Source: Gammaproteobacteria bacterium
GTDB taxonomy: Bacteria; Pseudomonadota; Gammaproteobacteria; UBA9339
Assembly: GCA_018814965.1 (NCBI GenBank)
Contig: JAHIYS010000057.1
Span: 1 to 5,962 of the forward strand
DNA length: 5,962 nucleotides
Direction of reading: 5' to 3'
The notes below the pieces were generated by a model. It had not been told where the DNA came from, made no database searches, and worked only from the letters and a program-made list of their open reading frames with translations. A program made the translations under genes and the position numbers. Below, piece by piece: positions 1 through 5,064 of the stretch. Numbering within the stretch: the stretch's first letter is position 1; each line of letters begins with the position of its first letter.

Positions 1-38
1 CCCATAGCCTATGTTAACACATGGCTATGGGTTTTTTT
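1..38 (+). terminator. Rho-independent terminator of an upstream + strand gene, overlapping the cca 3' end
   Basis: The arms CCCATAGCC (1-9) and GGCTATGGG (23-31) form a perfect 9-bp stem. The loop can pair further through ATGT (11-14) and ACAT (19-22). Seven T residues follow at 32-38. Stem plus T-run on the + strand is the classical intrinsic terminator, so it should end a + strand gene lying left of the window and convergent with cca. The stem may extend beyond the left edge. The cca stop codon (11-9) lies inside the structure, so the hairpin is also coding sequence for the last Cca residues. Whether it also terminates cca depends on a T-run (minus strand) left of position 1, which is not visible. 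Confidence 0.85.
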
Positions 39-1121
39 GTTTAGCTTCTTTTCAACCTGCTTTGTTCTCTTATCATGAAGAATTTTTCGCAGGTTGCTTT
101 TGTCTTCTTGCATAATTATTTTTGGGGTTAATCTAACTTTTTGCGTGATTTTATAAGCATCCCATACCCTCTGGCTAACTTTTTTAAATCTTTTATCATT
201 AACTAAACTTGCGAGTAGCGCTTGCTTTAATCTCTCTGGCTTTCTATAAGCATCTGCGTGTTCAAGCAGGGTTACAACACCATCAGATTTTTGTGACAGT
301 TTAACTCCTTCATTTTTAAGTCTTAACACTAATAAAGAAAGCTCGCGATAAGCGTTGGGCAATTTATATCTCTTACAAAGGGTATCACACTCTTTTTTAT
401 CTAAATTAAAAGCTATAGCGGCAAAACGAACCATACTTTCTTGACTCTGGCATACCGCCTGCTTTAATGCTTTTCTAATTTCGCTTAGATGTGCTGCTAT
501 TTCTGGGAACAGTTTTGGCAAGACCTGGCAATTCTTAAGTACAATAAAAAATCTTTCTGGATAAGGCTCCCCAAGAGCGCGCTCTAATTCTTGCCAAACT
601 CTCTCGGAAACTAAAGCATCCACTTCACCATTAGCAAGCATCTCTTGCATTAATTTATTGGTTTTAGGATGTACTTTAAACTCGCCGAAACGGGAGGCAA
701 ATCTCGCAATACGGAGAATTCGAACAGGATCCTCAGCAAAAGCTGAAGAAACATGGCGTAATATCTTATTTTTCAAGTCATTACGCCCATCATAAGGATC
801 GGTAATCTTGCCATCAAGATCCAAAGCCATAGCATTTATCGTAAGATCACGCCTTATTAGATCATCCTCTAAAGTAACTTCAGGATCAAAATGACAAGCA
901 AATTCTATGTACCCTTTCCCAGTTTTACGTTCAGTGCGGGCTAAAGCATACTCTTCGTGAGTCTTTGGATGTAAAAATACTGGAAAATCACGACCAACTT
1001 TTTTAAAACCAAGTCGCAGCATCTCTTTCGGTGTGGCACCAACAACCACCCAATCCCGCTCTTTGACAGGAAGGCCTAGTAATTTATCGCGAACCGCACC
1101 CCCAACAAGATAAACTTTCAT
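9..1121 (-). CDS. cca: CCA-adding enzyme (tRNA nucleotidyltransferase), class II, with degenerate HD domain
   Basis: This enzyme adds or repairs the 3'-terminal CCA of tRNAs in the cytoplasm, using CTP and ATP without a nucleic-acid template. The chosen start at 1121 gives 370 residues beginning MKVYLVGGAVRD, which matches the N-terminus of E. coli Cca. A GGGA at about 5 nt upstream supports it. An in-frame ATG at 1163 would add 14 residues that do not look like the family. Visible motifs are the nucleotide-binding GGAVRD (7-12), the metal-binding pair E21/D23 in ERDWVVVG, RRDLTINAMA (90-99) and EDPVRILRIARFA (130-142). E. coli Cca continues with an HD phosphohydrolase domain. Here that region is shortened, and the LCHDLGK equivalent reads AFNLDK (about 237-242), so phosphatase and phosphodiesterase activities should be absent. 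This explains the shorter length (370 versus about 412). The tail is very lysine-rich and ends inside the terminator hairpin at 1-31. The gene is divergent from psd. Confidence 0.95.
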   Translation of the reverse strand: MKVYLVGGAVRDKLLGLPVKERDWVVVGATPKEMLRLGFKKVGRDFPVFLHPKTHEEYALARTERKTGKGYIEFACHFDPEVTLEDDLIRRDLTINAMALDLDGKITDPYDGRNDLKNKILRHVSSAFAEDPVRILRIARFASRFGEFKVHPKTNKLMQEMLANGEVDALVSERVWQELERALGEPYPERFFIVLKNCQVLPKLFPEIAAHLSEIRKALKQAVCQSQESMVRFAAIAFNLDKKECDTLCKRYKLPNAYRELSLLVLRLKNEGVKLSQKSDGVVTLLEHADAYRKPERLKQALLASLVNDKRFKKVSQRVWDAYKITQKVRLTPKIIMQEDKSNLRKILHDKRTKQVEKKLNKKTHSHVLT

Positions 1122-1175
1122 CAAATTCCCAATATGTGTAAAATAACTTAACTTTAATAACAAAAAATAAATAAA
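1122..1175. promoter_or_regulatory. Divergent spacer expected to carry the cca and psd promoters
   Basis: Only 54 bp separate the divergent start codons of cca and psd, so both promoters must lie here or reach into the genes. The spacer is almost entirely A and T. For psd, TAAAAT (1139-1144) and TTTAAT (1153-1158) resemble a -10 box, but neither has a good -35 at 16-18 bp; TTTCAT at 1116-1121 is the closest for the first. On the minus strand no clear pair stands out. The stretch before the psd start is A-rich and has no recognisable Shine-Dalgarno sequence. The location is inferred from gene order and no individual box is secure. Confidence 0.45.
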
Positions 1176-2018
1176 ATGTCCTTAAATATCCTTTTACAAT
1201 ATTTAATACCTAAACATATTCTATCACGACTAGTAGCAAAAATAGCTAATTGTCGGGTCCCTTTAATTAAAAATTTTATTATTCATCAATATTGCAAACA
1301 TTATACCATTGATATGTCAGAGGCGCTGGACCCTAATTATTTAAATTATCCCACCTTCAATGACTTTTTTACCCGCGCCCTAAAACCCCAATCCCGCCCA
1401 ATAACATGCGGTCCTAAAGATATTATATCCCCAGTAGACGGTAAAATGTGGCAAATAGGTAAACCCGCTGTCAACCAATTGATTAACGCTAAAGGGCATG
1501 GATTTACTTTAGAGCAATTACTTGCTGATGATAAGGAGGCGACACAATTTCAAAATGGAAATTTTGCGGTTTTATATTTGGCTCCATATAACTATCACCG
1601 TATTCATATGCCAATAGATGGAAGATTGCTCTCTATGCGTTATGTTCCAGGAAACCTGTTTTCGGTTAATCCAAAAGTTGCCGAGCATATTCCAGACTTG
1701 TTTGCTAAAAATGAACGAGTGGTTACCATCTTTGATACCGCGTTAGGACCAATGGCGATGATTTTGGTCGGAGCAATGATAGTAGGGAGTATCGAAACAA
1801 AATGGGAAGGAATAATAACCCCGGACAGGAAAAAAACTCTCTTAAATTGGGACTACAGCACTCTAGATATAAACTTCGCCCGTGGCGAGGAAATGGCTAG
1901 TTTTAAATTGGGATCAACTGTGATCCTGCTATTCCCCCAACAAACCATAAAATGGCAAGATAGTTTGCAAGCAGGATCTATCCTAAAAATGGGACAAAGT
2001 TTGGGAGCTGCACTTTAA
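1176..2018 (+). CDS. psd: Phosphatidylserine decarboxylase proenzyme
   Basis: This inner-membrane-associated enzyme decarboxylates phosphatidylserine to phosphatidylethanolamine, the last step of that phospholipid's synthesis. The 280-residue product aligns along nearly its whole length with E. coli Psd. It shows SPVDG (D88), YNYHRIHMP (H141/H144), FSVN, the FDT..GPMA..LVGA..VGSIET block, and the LGST self-cleavage motif with serine at 247 (codon 1914-1916). In the family this serine is split to give a beta chain (here 1-246) and an alpha chain (247-280) whose N-terminus becomes the pyruvoyl cofactor. An Asp-His-Ser set, E. coli D90/H147/S254, drives the cleavage; D88, H144 and S247 correspond. 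The protein stops shortly after the core, so it lacks the long acidic tail of the E. coli protein (about 322 residues). The start fits the family N-terminus (LLQYLIPKH), although no Shine-Dalgarno is visible. The rsmA gene follows after 3 bp. Confidence 0.96.
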   Translation: MSLNILLQYLIPKHILSRLVAKIANCRVPLIKNFIIHQYCKHYTIDMSEALDPNYLNYPTFNDFFTRALKPQSRPITCGPKDIISPVDGKMWQIGKPAVNQLINAKGHGFTLEQLLADDKEATQFQNGNFAVLYLAPYNYHRIHMPIDGRLLSMRYVPGNLFSVNPKVAEHIPDLFAKNERVVTIFDTALGPMAMILVGAMIVGSIETKWEGIITPDRKKTLLNWDYSTLDINFARGEEMASFKLGSTVILLFPQQTIKWQDSLQAGSILKMGQSLGAAL

Positions 2019-2021
2019 AAA

Positions 2022-2795
2022 ATGATACCGCCGCCTCCTAAAAAGAAATCTCTTGGCCAGCACTTTTTGCATGATCAGAATATTATTAACCAAATAATAA
2101 AGCTAGTTGCACCAAAACCATCCGACAATTTAATTGAAATTGGTCCAGGAGCAGGAGCTTTAACTACTAAACTTTTGCCTCTAGTAGAGTCTCTAGATGT
2201 AATAGAATTTGATCAAAGAATCATTCCCACACTAGAAAAAAACTGCTCCTATTCACCGAAACTACATATCTATAATAAAGATGTACTAAAATTTGATTTT
2301 TCTCAACTTTCACCGCCGCTGCGTTTAGTAGGCAACTTGCCATACAACATCTCTACACCATTACTTTTCTATCTGCTAAAAAACATCAACATGATCAAAG
2401 ATATGTATTTTATGCTCCAAAAAGAAGTGGCAGAAAGGATTGCTGCCCCACCTGGATCTAAAACTTATGGTCGCTTAGGCGTTATGTTGCAATATTATTG
2501 CGAAACCAATCTATTACTACATATAGGATCAGGAGCTTTTTCCCCACCACCAAAAGTTTCTTCAGCATTTATCAGGCTCACTCCTCGCAAAAATCATAAA
2601 ATAATCGCTTTAGATAAAGAAAAATTTAGCGAGATTGTGCGCTTTGCTTTTGGTCAACGTCGAAAAACTATCGCAAACAGCTTAAAAAAACTGATCAGCG
2701 CTTCCCAGCTTGAAGAGATCGGCATTAATCCAATATCACGTCCGGAACAATTAAGCGTTGATGAATTTGTATTGATAAGCAATAAAATTTCCTAG
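2022..2795 (+). CDS. rsmA: 16S rRNA (adenine1518-N6/adenine1519-N6)-dimethyltransferase
   Basis: RsmA (KsgA) transfers four methyl groups from S-adenosylmethionine to two adjacent adenines near the 3' end of 16S rRNA late in 30S subunit assembly; loss of it in other bacteria gives kasugamycin resistance. The 257-residue product has the family N-terminal signature KKSLGQHFLHD (8-18), SAM-binding motif I EIGPGAGALT (39-48), the acidic loop IEFD (61-64), the catalytic NLPYNIS motif (105-111), FMLQKEV (130-136), YGRL (149-152), FSPPPKV (173-179), and a C-terminal helical domain with FGQRRKTI. Length is normal (E. coli 273). The start lies 3 bp after the psd stop. The only Shine-Dalgarno-like run, GGGAG at 2003-2007 inside psd, is rather distant (14 nt), so translational coupling to psd is likely. 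In E. coli rsmA sits instead with surA-pdxA and apaGH. Confidence 0.96.
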   Translation: MIPPPPKKKSLGQHFLHDQNIINQIIKLVAPKPSDNLIEIGPGAGALTTKLLPLVESLDVIEFDQRIIPTLEKNCSYSPKLHIYNKDVLKFDFSQLSPPLRLVGNLPYNISTPLLFYLLKNINMIKDMYFMLQKEVAERIAAPPGSKTYGRLGVMLQYYCETNLLLHIGSGAFSPPPKVSSAFIRLTPRKNHKIIALDKEKFSEIVRFAFGQRRKTIANSLKKLISASQLEEIGINPISRPEQLSVDEFVLISNKIS

Positions 2796-2998
2796 CCTTT
2801 ACCATCACCCTAAAAAACAACCATATAAAACCACTGGTTGCCGATAACACAACTAAAATCTTGATATTCTGGGGCCGTTGCAAGCCAACATTTTAAAACA
2901 AATATATTCAGTCAATGCTTTAAGGCAGTTCATTTACAAGGGTTACCCTTAAAACAGCGTCGGTGATTGGAGCCAGCGTTTCTAACTGATTTCTTGTA

Positions 2999-3039
2999 TG
3001 TCATTGCAAGGAGCAAACAAGGCTTGCGACGAAGCAATC
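2999..3039 (+). repeat. Palindromic intergenic repeat, left copy (possible rsmA terminator)
   Basis: The unit starts TGTCATTGC (2999-3007) and ends GCAATC (3034-3039). Its ends pair with each other through ATTGC (3003-3007) and GCAAT (3034-3038). An alternative stem is TTGCAAG (3004-3010) with CTTGCGA (3023-3029), which includes one G-T pair. From memory, short palindromes of the form TGTCATTGCGAG...GAAGCAATC are dispersed in many AT-rich bacterial genomes, so this looks like one such copy. A T-rich run (3039-3054) follows the hairpin on the + strand, so it could end the psd-rsmA transcript. The stem is imperfect and the terminator role is only a suggestion. Confidence 0.6.
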
Positions 3040-3083
3040 TTTTATATTTTATGTTGTCTAGCGCCAGAGTGGAGAGTTTATCT

Positions 3084-3146
3084 AAAAACAGAGCATTGGT
3101 TAAAAAAATAGCAAAGAGAAGTTAAAAAGTAGAAAAAGATTAAAAA
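3084..3146. other. Phased A-tracts, predicted intrinsically curved DNA
   Basis: Runs of A are centred at about 3086, 3105, 3114, 3126, 3135 and 3144. Gaps are about 19, 9, 12, 9 and 9 bp, close to one or two helical turns each. A-tracts repeated in phase with the helix bend DNA by established physical chemistry. The segment is strongly purine-biased on the + strand and lies exactly between the two inverted repeat copies. No gene starts nearby, so an upstream promoter-element role is not evident. Confidence 0.5.
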
Positions 3147-3152
3147 CATCTT

Positions 3153-3192
3153 GATTGCCGCGCGAAACAAAACCGTTTCGCTCTCAATGACA
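3153..3192 (-). repeat. Palindromic intergenic repeat, right copy in inverted orientation (possible glycosyltransferase terminator)
   Basis: On the minus strand this unit begins TGTCATTG (3192-3185) and ends GCAATC (3158-3153), the same ends as the left copy at 2999-3039. Inside it is a perfect 7-bp stem, GCGAAAC (3162-3168) with GTTTCGC (3175-3181), and a 6-nt loop; ATTG (3154-3157) and CAAT (3185-3188) add an outer pairing. On the minus strand the hairpin is followed by T-rich sequence (TTTTT at 3146-3142, more beyond), so it may help end the glycosyltransferase transcript about 50 bp after its stop. The T-run is separated from the stem by several bases, so this is not a textbook terminator. 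Confidence 0.6.
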
Positions 3193-3240
3193 GCAAAAAA
3201 CATTAGATTACAACAACCCCCTAATAACAATTCGATCTCT

Positions 3241-4884
3241 TTACTTCAGCTGTACTATTTCTAATTTGTTAAACTTTTTTACCACAGAGAATTTTTCTGG
3301 CGACACAGCCTGATAAAACTGTGACAACTTTTTAACTGGCACCACAATATAAACTTTATTATTTATCGTCTCCTGCAAAAACTTCTCCTTGTTTACAAAC
3401 TGCTGCTTAAATTCTGGCAAATGCTCCCCATAATATAAATCATTACTTTTACTATCGATAATTTTAAAACAAGCCGGGGCATAAAAAGCTAATGCCGAAA
3501 CATTCTCAAAGTCCTGATAGAGATAAAGGGGCTTGTTTTCTGCTTGAGTAGACAAATAAATGCCAGCAGAAGCTGATGAAAGATCATCTTTTGCTGCTTT
3601 TATATAAGAGATCATAACAACTGAGATCGGAATAATAAAAGCTGCTAGCAAAGCCATAATAACGGTTTGTTTCCTTATTTTGACCATAATTATTGTACCA
3701 GCCAATAAACCATAAAAAATAGCTGCAATAAGAACCCGCTTGGTATTGGCATCAATCTTAAGCCCACTAGCAACAGTAAAATATTCCACACTAAGCACTA
3801 AAGTAATTATGAAGAAAATCACCGCGACCCAAATACTAAAAAGATTTGCTTTATTTTTAGCAAAATGGCTTATTTTTATCCCAAGCATTATAGCTAAAGC
3901 TGGAACGCTTACTATCATATAATAATTTGCCTTAGCGCTTGAAAGAGAAAAGAATATTAGAGGCACAAGCAACCAACACCAGGAAAAGCGTAATAGCTTC
4001 CTCTCAAGTTCACTTGCACCTTTGGTTCGTAAAAAAACAAGCGGAATAAAAAATGACCACGGAAACAAATAGACCATAATTCGAGGAAGGTAGTAATAGA
4101 TCGGCCCATGATAATAATCATGCGGCTCCCTTTGATCTAAAAACCGTAAAAAATGCTCTTCGACAAAATACTGCCAAGCAAACCCTTTATGCCGCATAAT
4201 CGCCGCAATATGCCATGGAACAACAATTGCCAAAAATAAAGCGATCCCAGCTGGATCTAGGATTTGATAAAACCTACGAAACTTTTTCTCTATTATTAAA
4301 AACAAACCAAAACTACCACAAATCAATACCAGCGCAATCAAACCTTTTGCTAAAACTGCTAGGCCCAAAAATAGATAAGCGACCCTTAAACTGGTTTTAT
4401 TTTGTGAGTCATTCCAATAAAACAAACAAAAAAGAGCGCCGCTGATTAAAAATGTAAATAACATATCAAAATAAACCATCCGGGCAATAATGCTAACACC
4501 GACACTGGAAGCAAAAATTAATGATCCCATTATTCCAATCTTGGGTTGCTTGATTTTTTTTGTAAACAATATCATCACCACAAAAACCAAAGCCGCACTA
4601 GTTACTGTAACCAATCTCGCCGCAAACGCACTGAATCCAAAACCAGAAAAACTAAGCGATAGAAGCCAATACAACAAAGGGGGTTTCTCAATATAAGGAA
4701 CGCCATTTAAATGCGGAATAATGAACTCTTTGGACAACAACATATATTTTGCAATACTGGCATACAACCCTTCATTATTATCAAAAAGAGGATAGGCACC
4801 AAGAGCAAAATAAAAGCTAAAAAACCCCACTAAACATAAAACCAAACACCAATAATATTCATATTTTCTATTGAGATTATCCAT
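3241..4884 (-). CDS. ArnT/PMT-like polytopic glycosyltransferase (GT-C fold)
   Basis: This 547-residue inner-membrane protein resembles the ArnT/dolichyl-phosphate-mannose mannosyltransferase superfamily. In that family a sugar is moved from an undecaprenyl-phosphate carrier to lipid A, protein or another envelope acceptor on the periplasmic face. Membrane segments can be seen at about 11-30, 88-107, 117-134, 138-156, 168-198 (two), 211-229, 266-285, 300-316, 320-337, 349-367, 383-401 and 407-427, followed by a soluble domain to 547. Diagnostic motifs are the acidic first loop FDNNEGLYA (34-42), the expected catalytic and metal site; VPYIEKPPLLYWL (62-74); EEHFLRF (242-248); HGPIYYYLP (259-267); and SAKANYYM (316-323). 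Length matches ArnT (about 550). The start follows AAAGGGA (4895-4889), a good Shine-Dalgarno with suitable spacing. No arnBCADEF partners are visible, so the donor sugar and acceptor cannot be named and I give no symbol. It lies 180 bp downstream of trxB and probably has its own promoter. Confidence 0.88.
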   Translation of the reverse strand: MDNLNRKYEYYWCLVLCLVGFFSFYFALGAYPLFDNNEGLYASIAKYMLLSKEFIIPHLNGVPYIEKPPLLYWLLSLSFSGFGFSAFAARLVTVTSAALVFVVMILFTKKIKQPKIGIMGSLIFASSVGVSIIARMVYFDMLFTFLISGALFCLFYWNDSQNKTSLRVAYLFLGLAVLAKGLIALVLICGSFGLFLIIEKKFRRFYQILDPAGIALFLAIVVPWHIAAIMRHKGFAWQYFVEEHFLRFLDQREPHDYYHGPIYYYLPRIMVYLFPWSFFIPLVFLRTKGASELERKLLRFSWCWLLVPLIFFSLSSAKANYYMIVSVPALAIMLGIKISHFAKNKANLFSIWVAVIFFIITLVLSVEYFTVASGLKIDANTKRVLIAAIFYGLLAGTIIMVKIRKQTVIMALLAAFIIPISVVMISYIKAAKDDLSSASAGIYLSTQAENKPLYLYQDFENVSALAFYAPACFKIIDSKSNDLYYGEHLPEFKQQFVNKEKFLQETINNKVYIVVPVKKLSQFYQAVSPEKFSVVKKFNKLEIVQLK

Positions 4885-5064
4885 TATTTCCCTTTAACCT
4901 AAGCCCTATATATGACCAATACTCGACATATGCCGCATTTTACACTATTAATAAAACAATGAGGCACTAAAGTCTAAAAACACTATCTCTTGGGCCGGAG
5001 ATTTTGGCATTAAAATGACGATCAAAATAATATAGATTCGCCAAAACACAAAAAAACATCTAAT
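4885..5064 (-). promoter_or_regulatory. Spacer upstream of the glycosyltransferase gene, likely promoter-bearing
   Basis: The 180 bp between the trxB stop and the glycosyltransferase start are AT-rich and contain no gene. The ribosome binding site AAAGGGA is at 4895-4889. On the minus strand the best -10-like hexamer is TATATT (5034-5029), but the T-rich sequence at -35 distance matches poorly. CATATA close to the gene (around 4915-4906) is another weak option. The gap size and a possible weak terminator at 5002-4976 favour a separate promoter over simple co-transcription with trxB, but no box is convincing. Confidence 0.35.
4976..5002 (-). terminator. Weak candidate terminator after trxB
   Basis: On the minus strand ATCTC (5002-4998) pairs with GAGAT (4989-4985) around an 8-nt loop, and TTTTT follows at 4980-4976 after four bases. 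The 5-bp stem is short and only partly GC, and it is 63 bp past the trxB stop. It would be a poor terminator; I list it as the only T-tailed hairpin in this spacer. Confidence 0.25.

Larger units (their letters stand above)
2796..3240. other. 445-bp gene-free region between convergent rsmA and the glycosyltransferase gene
   Basis: No credible protein gene or tRNA is seen here. From left to right: a stretch with no T-tailed hairpin directly behind rsmA (2796-2860); a short perfect inverted repeat AAGGG-TTA-CCCTT (2939-2951); a repeat pair in inverted orientation (2999-3039 and 3153-3192); and between them an A-rich section with regularly spaced A-tracts (3084-3146). Since rsmA and the glycosyltransferase gene converge on this region, transcription from both sides must end here. 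The repeat hairpins, followed by T-rich sequence in the outgoing direction on each side, are the best candidates. The base composition is a little richer in G and C than the flanking gene ends between about 2940 and 3040, which fits an inserted element. Confidence 0.7.

Noticed and set aside
1122..1163. Longer Cca starting at 1163
   Set aside because: The 14 extra residues do not match the family, and MKVYLVGGAVRD from 1121 is the standard N-terminus.
2829..2839. Small inverted repeat AACC-ACT-GGTT behind rsmA as a terminator
   Set aside because: Only four pairs, a 3-nt loop and no T-run follow it.
2998..3111. A 37-codon + strand open frame starting at the left palindromic repeat
   Set aside because: It begins inside the repeat, has no Shine-Dalgarno and no recognisable family, and is best seen as a chance frame through repeat DNA.
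2796..3240. Possible tRNA, small RNA or CRISPR array in the long gap
   Set aside because: No cloverleaf, TTCGA loop or direct repeats with regular spacers were seen; the only repeats are inverted.
3740..3922. A 60-codon + strand open frame
   Set aside because: It lies wholly inside the glycosyltransferase gene on the opposite strand and has no ribosome binding site or recognisable motif; it is antisense to membrane-helix codons.
4215..4445. A 76-codon + strand open frame
   Set aside because: Antisense to the glycosyltransferase coding sequence, which has strong family motifs across this stretch; no sign of an independent protein.
4490..4696. A 68-codon + strand open frame
   Set aside because: Also antisense to the glycosyltransferase, opposite its conserved N-terminal region; composition follows the real gene.
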